DNA of 17,617 nucleotides from UBA7398 sp963978235 (GCA_963978235.1 CAXBQM010000018.1:1-17617); one strand, 5' to 3'. Counted from the stretch's first letter, positions 1-7,006 are shown. Numbers and translations are program-made. Notes: generated from the sequence alone by a model not told the origin.

Positions 1-12
1 TCTTTACAATCG

Positions 13-663
13 TTAATTATTTTTAACTATCTTTGCCGCGCCAAGTCCAACAAAGGCGCCGATGAACTGAGCAAGAATAAATAGCCCAGCAGAACTCAAT
101 GAAATTCCCGTCAAACTATCGCTAAACGTTCGCGCAAAAGTTACAGCAGGATTTGCAAAAGTTGTCGATGATGTAAAGAAGTACGCGCCACCAATCCATA
201 GTGGAACAATCCAGTGAAGTGTTTGTGGTTTGCCGTTATAGATTGCCACCATAATTGAAAAAATTAACCCTGCAGTAGCGACTACTTCGCTAAAAAGAAG
301 TGCTGATCCGGTGCGCTCGGTGGTTGCTGATTCAAAAGCGGCGTGACCGAACATCACGTTCGCAATCACTGCGCCAAGGAGGGCGCCGAGAACCTGAGTT
401 ACAACCATTGAGAAAAGTTCCATCGCCTTCATCTGCTTATTTACAAAAGCAATTAATGAAACGGCGGGATTAAAATGCGCGCCACTTATGGGTTGCATCA
501 GTGCAATCATCAATCCAAGCGTGACTACAGTTGCAATCGCCACTATAAGTAGTTGAACACCACTATTATCAGTGAGGTTTTTGGCCATCATTCCCGAACC
601 AAGAATCGACATGGTGAGAAATCCAGTTCCTAATAGTTCTGCGAAAAACTTTTGCGATTTCAT
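13..663 (-). CDS. MIP-family aquaporin / glycerol-facilitator-like channel
   Basis: This is a 216-residue integral membrane channel of the major intrinsic protein family, expected to pass water or small uncharged solutes through the cytoplasmic membrane. Both hallmark half-helix motifs are visible: GAHFNPAVS (NPA at residues 65-67) and FANPAVTFAR (NPA at 171-173, with the selectivity-filter-type Arg at 178). Six hydrophobic segments surround them, and the length is normal for the family. I chose the ATG at 663. A TTG at 685-687 extends the frame by 8 codons, but its GGA AGG codons form the Shine-Dalgarno (GGAAGG, 7 bases upstream of the ATG), so the longer start is unlikely. The residues before the second NPA (FTSSTTFANP) resemble the AqpS-like group often linked to arsenic resistance genes. 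That link is inference, because the downstream neighbour lies outside the window. Substrate cannot be assigned from sequence. Confidence 0.9.
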   Translation of the reverse strand: MKSQKFFAELLGTGFLTMSILGSGMMAKNLTDNSGVQLLIVAIATVVTLGLMIALMQPISGAHFNPAVSLIAFVNKQMKAMELFSMVVTQVLGALLGAVIANVMFGHAAFESATTERTGSALLFSEVVATAGLIFSIMVAIYNGKPQTLHWIVPLWIGGAYFFTSSTTFANPAVTFARTFSDSLTGISLSSAGLFILAQFIGAFVGLGAAKIVKNN

Positions 664-682
664 TCTTTTCCTTCCATCACTC

Positions 683-712
683 TTCAAAATTCTTTGATGA
701 CAAGAGTATTCT
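683..712 (+). promoter_or_regulatory. Candidate leaderless promoter for the 720 gene
   Basis: TTCAAA at 683-688, an 18-base spacer, then TATTCT at 707-712. The ATG follows 7 bases after the -10, so transcription would start at or next to the start codon. No Shine-Dalgarno is present, which fits a leaderless transcript. The assignment rests on motif spacing only. Confidence 0.4.
703..708 (-). promoter_or_regulatory. Candidate -10 element for the aquaporin gene
   Basis: On the minus strand the bases read TACTCT, a TANNNT -10 match. A start near 696 would leave a leader of about 33 bases containing the GGAAGG ribosome site. The hexamer overlaps the opposite-strand TATTCT (707-712) by two bases, so the divergent genes may share one roughly symmetrical melting site. 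No convincing -35 is visible. Confidence 0.3.
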
Positions 713-719
713 CACTGAC

Positions 720-1109
720 ATGCGAAAAGCGGCATTTCCCTTACTTGTCATCGGAAGTTCATGGAATGTTTGCATAGTCTTTGCGGTCGCCTTGAATGCC
801 GAGTGGGTGCGCACGCGCGCAGCTGGCGGGCAATTCGATTCATTCCCACTTCCCATTCGAGTTATTTATGGGATTGAAGCGCTCTTAATGATTGGCCAAA
901 TTTACTTTGGAAAATTACTACGTGATCGAAATGGCGCATGGAGCGTTTCATCATGGCGATTGGCACAGATTCTTATCGCGCTCTACGGAGTGAGCACAAT
1001 TCTTAATGCGCTCTCGCGAAGTTCAGCCGAGCGATTAAACGCGCTATTCGCAATTTTCTGCCTGTGGGCATTTTACGAATTAGTAGGACGAGAACGACCG
1101 ATTAGTTAA
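720..1109 (+). CDS. Small four-helix membrane protein, function unknown
   Basis: I do not recognise this 129-residue protein. It has about four hydrophobic segments (roughly residues 5-25, 45-63, 80-98 and 105-122) separated by short charged loops. Conspicuous loop features are RTRAAGGQFDSFPLP after the first helix and a GKLLRDRNGAW segment between helices 2 and 3. There is no signal-peptide cleavage site, and the charge pattern suggests a polytopic inner-membrane protein. The ATG at 720 has no Shine-Dalgarno but lies 7 bases after a -10-like TATTCT, as expected for a leaderless actinobacterial gene. It diverges from the aquaporin and runs tail to tail into the DUF885 gene, the two stop codons overlapping by 4 bases (TTAA at 1106-1109). 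Size and composition resemble small DoxX-like or DUF-type membrane proteins, but no motif supports a specific family. Confidence 0.75.
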   Translation: MRKAAFPLLVIGSSWNVCIVFAVALNAEWVRTRAAGGQFDSFPLPIRVIYGIEALLMIGQIYFGKLLRDRNGAWSVSSWRLAQILIALYGVSTILNALSRSSAERLNALFAIFCLWAFYELVGRERPIS

Positions 1110-2755
1110 TTTCCATCCCAATTCGCCATCTCTACTGCGAATGGATCGAGACCCATCGGTCCTAACTTCAGCGCGTATGAGTGGAATTTCTTCATATCAA
1201 ATTTTGAACCGAGACGGACTTTCGCATCTTCGCGAGATTTCATCCATACCCGCTCTCCTACTTTGTAGGAGATTGCTTGGCCGGGCCACCCGAGATAGCG
1301 ATCTACTTCAGAAGTCGCATGCTCTTTATCAAGCAAGGCGTAATTCATGAGTAGTTCTTTCGCGCTTTCCGCGTTCCACACATTGCCATTCTTATCCTTA
1401 AAACCACAATGCATTCCGATATCGACGACGATTCGTGCCGCACGTAAACCTTGGCCAGAGAGAAAACCCATCTCTATTCCGGGTTCATCAAACGCACCAA
1501 GTTCATCCATAAATCGCTCGGCATAGAGCGCCCAACCTTCGCCATACCCACTAATCCATGCTTCGGTTCGCTGGAATCGTGAGAGGCGATCTTTTTCCAA
1601 GATTGCAACGGCATTCTGTAAATGATGTCCTGGGATTGCTTCGTGGTACCACGTTGAAACTAAGTTCCACCATCCGTGAACATCTTTTCCTAGCGTTGGC
1701 AGCCAGGTTGTTCCTGGTCGCGAAAGATCTTCACTTGGCGACATGTAATACGCCGCGGATGCACTTCCTTCTGGGGCAAGCCGAACATCGCAGAACCGAA
1801 TCCGATCATCGATATCAAAGTGCACACCGTCAAGTCGATCTGCTGCTGCCGCTGTGAACGCCTTAAGCCGTTTGAGGATTTCATCATTTCCTTTAACGGT
1901 GTGATCTGGCGAAGTGTCGAGAAAATCTGCAACTTCGCGAAGTGATGTTGCTCCTGGTTTTAATTGTGGAGCAATCCGCCACATTCGATCGTTAATGTTC
2001 TGTAAATCTTCAAGGCCCCATTCATATGTTGCGCGAAGATCGAGTTGTGCGCCGGTAAAAAACCTCGCCCACATTCGATATCGCTCTTCACCAAATGCAT
2101 CTTCACTTCGAGCAAGCGGTAAGTACTCATTCTTTACACGCACTGCCAGCGCTGCGGCGGCAGCGTCTGCCTGCTTCGCATTCTGGTGAAGTTGTGCATA
2201 TTTACTTGCGGGATCGACTTTCTTAGCAAAGTTTGAATATCCACCTTTACCAATTGTTTCCAAAGTATTGATAAGTCCAAGAACTTGTCGACGGGCAGTA
2301 ACTTTGCCCATTTTTGCCATATCCATAATGCAGGAGAACCACGTATTTTGTGCCCACTCCACTTTAGACATTCGCTCAGTCATGATTGCGAAATCTTCAG
2401 AAGTTTCGTGCGCCATCATTTCGAAAATCTGCCGGACTGAGTGCACCGGAGAGAGCAAAACGTTCCACATCGTATGTTCTTCGTATGTGTCATGGAGTTC
2501 TTTGCTAGAGGTCAACCGTTCGTGCATCACCGCTTTCGCAATACGGTCTATTTCATCAATAGGTTGCAAGGTTTCAAGCGTCTTCAAAGTCTTAGTCACT
2601 AAATCAGCAGACGGTTTTCGTCCATCGACCGAGAAATCATCAAGTTCGTGATCGTGGCCTTTAATTCCTAGATAAGTGCAACCCATTGGGGAAAGTTTGG
2701 CCATGTCATCGATGTAGGTAGAACTCAATTCAAAAATTGGAGAGCGAAATGTCAT
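1106..2755 (-). CDS. DUF885 family putative zinc metallopeptidase
   Basis: A 549-residue cytoplasmic protein of the DUF885 family, related in motif to gluzincin metallopeptidases. The zinc-binding helix is HEAIPGHH at residues 371-378 (HExxH with the catalytic Glu372). A second conserved block, GYGEGWALYAE (403-413), supplies the likely third ligand Glu (406 or 413). The C-terminal family signature, GWPGQAISYKVG, lies at 489-500. There is no signal peptide or membrane segment, so it probably acts on cytoplasmic peptides. Family members are annotated as peptidases, but the substrate is not established here. The ATG at 2755 has no clear Shine-Dalgarno. The gene lies downstream of a terminator (2801-2832) and so is probably transcribed on its own. 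Its 3' end overlaps the stop codon of the convergent small membrane gene by 4 bases. Length is within the usual 500-600 residues for the family. Confidence 0.9.
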   Translation of the reverse strand: MTFRSPIFELSSTYIDDMAKLSPMGCTYLGIKGHDHELDDFSVDGRKPSADLVTKTLKTLETLQPIDEIDRIAKAVMHERLTSSKELHDTYEEHTMWNVLLSPVHSVRQIFEMMAHETSEDFAIMTERMSKVEWAQNTWFSCIMDMAKMGKVTARRQVLGLINTLETIGKGGYSNFAKKVDPASKYAQLHQNAKQADAAAAALAVRVKNEYLPLARSEDAFGEERYRMWARFFTGAQLDLRATYEWGLEDLQNINDRMWRIAPQLKPGATSLREVADFLDTSPDHTVKGNDEILKRLKAFTAAAADRLDGVHFDIDDRIRFCDVRLAPEGSASAAYYMSPSEDLSRPGTTWLPTLGKDVHGWWNLVSTWYHEAIPGHHLQNAVAILEKDRLSRFQRTEAWISGYGEGWALYAERFMDELGAFDEPGIEMGFLSGQGLRAARIVVDIGMHCGFKDKNGNVWNAESAKELLMNYALLDKEHATSEVDRYLGWPGQAISYKVGERVWMKSREDAKVRLGSKFDMKKFHSYALKLGPMGLDPFAVEMANWDGN

Positions 2756-2800
2756 GGGGTCTGTCTATCACAACTTTTCGCCAACTTGAAGGCGCATAAA

Positions 2801-2832
2801 AAAGAAGGGCCAGATTTCTCCGGCCCTTCTTT
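2801..2832 (-). terminator. Rho-independent terminator of the small secreted-protein gene
   Basis: A perfect 11-bp stem (AAAGAAGGGCC at 2801-2811 with GGCCCTTCTTT at 2822-2832) encloses a 10-base loop. Read on the minus strand, the stem is followed by a run of T residues (TTTTAT). That orientation ends the transcript of the 3242-2907 gene and insulates the DUF885 gene downstream. On the plus strand the tail is poor, so this is mainly a minus-strand terminator. Confidence 0.85.
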
Positions 2833-2906
2833 GTTCTACCTCTAATTTTCTGCTTAAATTTTTCTTGAAGAAGTTTACTTGAGGTAGTTTCCTTAAACTC
2901 CTTTGT

Positions 2907-3242
2907 TTACGGTTGTGCTGGCTTTACCGGCTTCACTGGTTTGGTTGGTATCCCAGCTCTCGCTGCGCTCTTCGCGCTTTCAAAAGTTGCTTTGGCAGCA
3001 GCCTTAGCTTCTTTAGTTGTTGCAGCTTCGCGAGCGCTCTTGAAAGTATTTCGAGCCGCTTCAATATTTGTATGAGCAGTCGCTACAGCAGCCTTGTATG
3101 TAACCATTGATGCTTTAAATGCAGTGCGAGCAGCTTGATAATCTGACTTTGCATCTGCGCTTGCTGATGAAATTCCTGCGCCGCTAATGAGTAGCGTGGT
3201 CGCAAGAAGTGCTACTGATTTCTTCATTACTTTTCTCTGCAT
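2907..3242 (-). CDS. Small secreted Ala/Lys-rich helical protein
   Basis: A 111-residue exported protein of unknown function. Residues 1-29 form a Sec signal peptide: a basic N-terminus (MQRKVMKK), a hydrophobic core (VALLATTLLISGAG) and an ASA-D cleavage site after Ala29. The mature 82 residues are almost entirely helix-forming Ala, Lys, Thr and Ser, and end in a Pro-Lys tail (PTKPVKPVKPAQP). A motif of the form AA-[RK]-x-[AT]-F-[KE]-[AS] recurs three times, with Phe at 42, 67 and 87. The ATG at 3242 was chosen because AAAGGAG lies 5-6 bases before it; an upstream in-frame start at 3293 would put 17 extra residues ahead of the signal peptide. It has its own terminator and diverges from the coiled-coil gene. 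A periplasmic or wall-associated helical protein is plausible, but no family was recognised. Confidence 0.8.
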   Translation of the reverse strand: MQRKVMKKSVALLATTLLISGAGISSASADAKSDYQAARTAFKASMVTYKAAVATAHTNIEAARNTFKSAREAATTKEAKAAAKATFESAKSAARAGIPTKPVKPVKPAQP

Positions 3243-3489
3243 TTTTTCTCCTTTATGAATTCCCTTGACTTTGAGTTTCTCAACTGTGATCAAGTTTCTA
3301 GCCGTAGCCCCTGACTGGCTTCGGCTGATGGCTGAAAGATGCCATCGGCAATTTGGAGCACTGGCAGGGTTTTATGTGAGCGTCTTGTGCGTTTCCCGCA
3401 TATTCTGCGAAGAAAAGACCTGGATTAAGCAGTTTTCAGAGATTCCTTCCGCGTGGGAAGATGGGCGACCCTAAACGAAGGAGTCAGAG
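3243..3489. other. Divergent intergenic region with hairpins, possible structured leader
   Basis: This 247-base gap separates the secreted-protein gene (minus) from the coiled-coil gene (plus). It holds an imperfect nested dyad at 3264-3294 (CTTGA...TTGAG-ttt-CTCAA...TCAAG). There is a 9-bp hairpin at 3324-3349 (GCTGATGGC with GCCATCGGC, one G-U pair, 8-base loop). A short stem, CTTCC/GGAAG, lies at 3446-3460. TCCTTC at 3444-3449 can alternatively pair with the Shine-Dalgarno GAAGGA at 3477-3482. The 69-codon frame at 3265-3474 looks like chance: it has no ribosome site and an atypical composition. I matched no known riboswitch or ncRNA class. Confidence 0.5.
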
Positions 3490-4338
3490 ATGGCAGATAA
3501 GAACTTTTTATCATGGGTTGGGTTTAAAGGCGACCAAACTCCACACACTCCTTCGCAATCACAGTCGGCAAATTCACCTCAAGGCGGTGACCGTCCAAAC
3601 GCGATCGAGAGAATTCGTGAGTTGGAATCACAACTGAACGATCTTCGCAGCCGCCGTGACATCACGTCATTATCAAAAGAAGAATTTGAAATTCTCGCAA
3701 CTGAAACTGCGATGTCAATCATTAAGACTGCACAACAACGAGAAGCTCGTGCCAATGCAACTGCTGAAAAAATCCTCTCAGAAAGTCAACGCACTGCGCG
3801 TTCGACTATTGAAAGTGCAGAAATCAAAGCAAAGAGCGCGCTCTCGCAAGCAGAATCAAGAGGACGCCAGTACATCAAAGCGGCGGAAGCTGATGCTGCT
3901 GACATGATTTCCCAAGCGGAAAGCGAAGCGGAAGAAATTTTGACGACTAAACGTCGTGAAGCAAATTCTTTAACATCGCAAGCAAAGAAAGAGGCAGATT
4001 TACTTGTCACCAGCGCGACAACGGAAGTAGCCGAGTATCGAACCTGGTTGCAAGGTGTGATGGCTGAAGCAGAACGACTTTATAGAATTCAAACTCAGTC
4101 TCTTGATGCAGCCGAAAATGCAATCTCACAATCACGAGATCGACTCAACTCTGCATTTAATCGCCTCGCCGATATGCAACAGAAAGTTTTAGGAGCAATT
4201 TCAGGTGATGGTAAACCAAAAACATCGCCATCCAATGTCGCTTCTCTGACGGAAAAAATAGAATCAAAGAGAGCTGCGGAGAAGAAAGTCAAAAAGCGCA
4301 CATCATCAGCAAAGCGCGCCGCAAAGAAAAGACGCTAA
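3490..4338 (+). CDS. Long hendecad coiled-coil protein with basic C-terminal tail
   Basis: A 282-residue cytoplasmic protein whose middle is one long coiled coil. From residue 91 to 189 the sequence falls into nine consecutive 11-residue units (TAEKILSESQR, TARSTIESAEI, KAKSALSQAES and so on). Ala is usual at position 2, a large hydrophobic at 5 or 6, and often Ala at 9. A heptad-like helix (38-57) precedes this, and another (190-238) follows. The N-terminus has a short aromatic patch (FLSWVGFKG, 6-14) before a Gln/Ser/Pro-rich linker. The C-terminus is strongly basic (KKVKKR...AKRAAKKRR). Overall this resembles actinobacterial DivIVA/FilP-like scaffold proteins, but the canonical DivIVA N-terminal domain is not obvious, so the family is unassigned. 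GAAGGAG lies 7 bases before the ATG. The acyltransferase gene follows 39 bases downstream on the same strand and may be co-transcribed. Confidence 0.8.
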   Translation: MADKNFLSWVGFKGDQTPHTPSQSQSANSPQGGDRPNAIERIRELESQLNDLRSRRDITSLSKEEFEILATETAMSIIKTAQQREARANATAEKILSESQRTARSTIESAEIKAKSALSQAESRGRQYIKAAEADAADMISQAESEAEEILTTKRREANSLTSQAKKEADLLVTSATTEVAEYRTWLQGVMAEAERLYRIQTQSLDAAENAISQSRDRLNSAFNRLADMQQKVLGAISGDGKPKTSPSNVASLTEKIESKRAAEKKVKKRTSSAKRAAKKRR

Positions 4339-4339
4339 T

Positions 4340-4356
4340 TTCGTTCATTCAACGAA
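4340..4356 (+). other. Small intergenic hairpin
   Basis: TTCGTT and AACGAA form a 6-bp stem around a 5-base loop just after the coiled-coil gene's stop codon. No T-run follows, so it is not a convincing terminator. It may modestly affect read-through into the acyltransferase gene. Confidence 0.3.
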
Positions 4357-4377
4357 TTAGCACGAGAAATCTCACTT

Positions 4378-6129
4378 ATGGCCCGAAAAGCAGAACGTTA
4401 TATCGCGCCAATTGATGGGCTCCGAGCAGTTGCGGTTATTGCAGTTCTCCTCTACCACTTAGGAATTTCCTGGATACCGGGCGGATTCCTCGGCGTTGAT
4501 CTTTTCTTTGTTATCTCTGGCTATGTCATTACCCGATTAGTTCTCGACTCCATACAACGTTCGAGCGCACTCGATCTTCGCGAGTTTTATCTCAATCGTC
4601 TCCGCCGCTTAGTTCCCGCGTTAGTTTTCATGGTCGTTGCCACCACAATGTTTATAGGTGTGTGGGCGCCTGAAACGATGCGGCGATTCCTTACAGATCT
4701 GCCCTATGTCTTCACTGGCTCAATGAATTGGTCACTTGTCAATCGCCAACAAGATTACTTTTCAACTATTGGTCGGCCGCCGCTGCTGCAACACACGTGG
4801 TCGTTGGCGGTAGAAGCACAGTTCTATCTCATCTGGCCACTTGTCCTTCTCTTCATCCTTAAATACTTTGGCAAGAAAAATATTCCGATTGCATCACTGA
4901 TTGCAGCTGGTGCATCTGGCATTGCACTTTTTATCTACTCAATCAAAATAGATGCCTCGGTCAGTCATGCGGTAAGCCATGTGTATTTTGGAACTGATAC
5001 CCACAGCATTGGACTCTTTCTTGGCTCTGCGCTTGCCGTGAGTTGGATTCCGCAAAACTTAAGTAAAACTATCTCGAAGCGGGCACAAGATTTTGTCGAT
5101 GGCGTTGGCATCATTGGTTTACTTGGATTACTTGCAACTTTTCTCTTTATTAATGAGACAGATGCGACTCTGTATCGGCTCGCATTTCCACTCGCCGGAA
5201 TTTTTGGTTGCGCCACATTGATGTCAGTGGTGCATCCAGCATCACGTTTTGCGCCACTTTTAAGCAGTAAATTTTTATTATGGATTGGTGAACGCTCCTA
5301 TGGGATCTATCTCTGGCACTGGGTCATCTTTCAAGTAACCCGTCCTTCGATCGATCTCGCTGGTCAAACTTGGGCCCTTTATTCATTGCGAATTCTTATA
5401 GTTCTTGCGCTCGCCGATGTTTCACTCCGTTGGATTGAGATCCCAGTTCGTCGTGGCCACGTAGAACTCTGGTTCCGCGGCATGAAATATCGAACTCCAC
5501 AGGTTCGACTTCGACAACGGTTCCTCGTCATTTCTCTATCTCTCGTCACAATGGTGGCAGCGACTTCCATCGCAGTAAGCGCTCTTAATGTCGCTCACGA
5601 ACGCGAGCTTGCGGAAATTAAACGACTGGCACAAATGAGCGAAATTTCAGTCGCGCCTTCAGAAAAAACTCAAGGGCTTTGGGTTACCGGTGATTCCGTG
5701 ATTCTAGGAATTCGCAGTGAACTCGAGAAATATCAACATATTGGATTAATGAATGCTCGTATCGGTCGACAATTACCCGAATTGCTCTCAGTGATCGAAA
5801 AAGACCGAGAATTTGCCGGTACCTCACCGATTATTTTTGATGTTGGTAATAACAATGCCATCTCGGAGAATTCATTTATTCAGTTAATGGAATTGATAAA
5901 AGAACAACCGCAGATAATTATCGTCAATACTGCTGTACCTCGACCATGGCGCGAATTAAATAATGAAATAGTTAAAAAAGTGGCAGCAAATTATGGAAAT
6001 GTTTCAATTGTTGATTGGGCGACTATCTCCCTCAATCACCCAGAGTTCTTTGCATCAGATGGCGTCCACTTAAATCCGCCTGGAGTAAATGCTTACGTCT
6101 CAGCAATTCTTGAAGTGTTAGACAAATAA
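4378..6129 (+). CDS. Acyltransferase-3 membrane enzyme with C-terminal SGNH domain
   Basis: A 583-residue fusion of the OafA/acyltransferase-3 type, which O-acylates cell-surface glycans. The integral membrane domain covers about residues 10-400 with roughly ten helices. It carries the R-x10-H motif (Arg16, His27 in IDGLRAVAVIAVLLYH), the GGFLGVDLFFVISG block (35-48), FYLNRLRRLVP (70-80) and HTWSLAVEAQFYLIWP (139-154). After a final helix (about 383-403) comes a compact SGNH esterase/transferase domain. Its GDS nucleophile is at 438-440, the GNN block at 490-492 and the catalytic DGVH at 561-564. Topology puts the SGNH domain outside the membrane. The ATG at 4378 has no clear Shine-Dalgarno. 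The gene follows the coiled-coil gene by 39 bases and ends at a strong bidirectional terminator. The acceptor glycan (peptidoglycan, polysaccharide or glycolipid) cannot be told from sequence. Confidence 0.93.
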   Translation: MARKAERYIAPIDGLRAVAVIAVLLYHLGISWIPGGFLGVDLFFVISGYVITRLVLDSIQRSSALDLREFYLNRLRRLVPALVFMVVATTMFIGVWAPETMRRFLTDLPYVFTGSMNWSLVNRQQDYFSTIGRPPLLQHTWSLAVEAQFYLIWPLVLLFILKYFGKKNIPIASLIAAGASGIALFIYSIKIDASVSHAVSHVYFGTDTHSIGLFLGSALAVSWIPQNLSKTISKRAQDFVDGVGIIGLLGLLATFLFINETDATLYRLAFPLAGIFGCATLMSVVHPASRFAPLLSSKFLLWIGERSYGIYLWHWVIFQVTRPSIDLAGQTWALYSLRILIVLALADVSLRWIEIPVRRGHVELWFRGMKYRTPQVRLRQRFLVISLSLVTMVAATSIAVSALNVAHERELAEIKRLAQMSEISVAPSEKTQGLWVTGDSVILGIRSELEKYQHIGLMNARIGRQLPELLSVIEKDREFAGTSPIIFDVGNNNAISENSFIQLMELIKEQPQIIIVNTAVPRPWRELNNEIVKKVAANYGNVSIVDWATISLNHPEFFASDGVHLNPPGVNAYVSAILEVLDK

Positions 6130-6157
6130 AAAAACCTCCCTTGCGGGAGGTTTTTTT
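6128..6157. terminator. Bidirectional Rho-independent terminator
   Basis: The stem CCTCCC (6135-6140) / GGGAGG (6145-6150) closes a TTGC tetraloop. It is flanked by an A-run on the left (6128-6134) and a T-run on the right (6151-6157). Both strands therefore read as a hairpin followed by T residues. It serves the acyltransferase gene (plus) and the convergent FN3 membrane protein gene (minus), and overlaps the acyltransferase stop codon. Confidence 0.93.
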
Positions 6158-6168
6158 CGATTTTTTAT

Positions 6169-6957
6169 TTATGCATACTTGCCAGCGAGAGCGAATTTCT
6201 TCGCATCTACTTTAACGCCATCCGAGTAGACGGTTTGAACGAGGAATTGAGTTCCGCCCATATCGTCTTTCTTTGCAATATCAAGTGTGAGTTGATTTGC
6301 TGGAACTGTCGATACCAAGGTGAAATCCTTAGCGTTATAAGAAATTGAAACGTCGTAGCCAGTAATTCCTTCAGCTTCTGCTGGTGCAACCCAACGAAGC
6401 GTTACGCCGCCGTTGTTATTGTTAATCGCAACAAATTTCTGTGGTGCACCGTGCGCAGCAAGCGCAGCCGGTGATTCTTCAGCGGTAGGAGTTGCCTCCG
6501 CAGATTGCGACATTGATGGCGATGGATCTACTGAAGGTGCCGCATCATCATCATCGCCGCCACGATTCACAACAATTAAACCAAGAATGACGATTCCTAC
6601 TAATACTAAAAAGAGAACTCTTCCAGAGCTCTTTGTCTCTGCTGGCGCTTTAGACGATGCACTCTTTGCCGCAGAAGTTGCTGGTGTTGGTGTTGTTGAA
6701 ATAGTTTGAGTTTTTGGTGTAGCTGATGCCGGACGCGCAGATGTCGGAACCGGTGGAATAACTACTGATGTTGCTTTCTTAGGCGCGGCTTTCTTAGTGG
6801 CGCGCTTTGCAACTTTTTTGCCTGCCGACTTTTTTACCGCAGATTTTTTCGCTGCCGATTTCTTGGCTGATTTCTTACCGGTCGATTTTTTTGCTGCAGA
6901 TTTTTTTGCTACTGATTTCTTTGCTGCAGATTTTTTAGCCGCTTTTTTCGCTGCCAC
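6169..6957 (-). CDS. Membrane protein with Lys/Ala-rich N-terminal tail and external FN3-like domain
   Basis: A 262-residue single-pass protein. Residues 1-62 are a low-complexity Lys/Ala/Ser tract built on repeats of the type AAKKS, like histone H1 tails and the tails of some actinobacterial HU proteins. A Pro/Thr/Ser linker (63-111) leads to one membrane helix (about 113-130, RVLFLVLVGIVILGLIVV). This is followed by an acidic stretch (GGDDDD), a second low-complexity linker, and a beta-rich fibronectin-III-like domain (about 171-262, with LRWVAP and GYDVSIS strands). The positive-inside rule puts the basic tail in the cytoplasm and the FN3 domain outside. The start is a GTG at 6957, chosen for the AGAGGAG site 5 bases upstream. 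It is the last gene of the minus-strand run but has its own candidate promoter. No specific function is recognised; linking nucleoid or other polyanion to the envelope is only an inference. Confidence 0.8.
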   Translation of the reverse strand: MAAKKAAKKSAAKKSVAKKSAAKKSTGKKSAKKSAAKKSAVKKSAGKKVAKRATKKAAPKKATSVVIPPVPTSARPASATPKTQTISTTPTPATSAAKSASSKAPAETKSSGRVLFLVLVGIVILGLIVVNRGGDDDDAAPSVDPSPSMSQSAEATPTAEESPAALAAHGAPQKFVAINNNNGGVTLRWVAPAEAEGITGYDVSISYNAKDFTLVSTVPANQLTLDIAKKDDMGGTQFLVQTVYSDGVKVDAKKFALAGKYA

Positions 6958-6987
6958 ATCTTCTCCTCTGTCGACTTGCCTGGCTCA

Positions 6988-6993
6988 AGAATA
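6988..6993 (-). promoter_or_regulatory. Candidate -10 element for the FN3 membrane protein gene
   Basis: The minus strand reads TATTCT, a TANNNT match. A start near 6981 would give a leader of about 24 bases that includes the AGAGGAG ribosome site (6963-6969). The -35 position falls in the nearest of the three 19-bp repeats and is not a good consensus match, so an activator bound to the repeats is conceivable. Confidence 0.4.
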
Positions 6994-7006
6994 CCCCAGC
7001 CACCTA

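Noticed and set aside
664..687. TTG start giving the aquaporin 8 more residues
   Set aside because: The GGAAGG ribosome site for the ATG at 663 lies inside these codons, and the transmembrane start fits the shorter form.
1141..2651. Several 69-127 codon plus-strand frames
   Set aside because: All lie antisense within the DUF885 gene and have no motifs or start signals of their own.
3265..3474. 69-codon plus-strand frame in the divergent gap
   Set aside because: No ribosome site or start signature, atypical amino-acid composition, and it overlaps hairpins and the opposite gene's leader; more likely chance.
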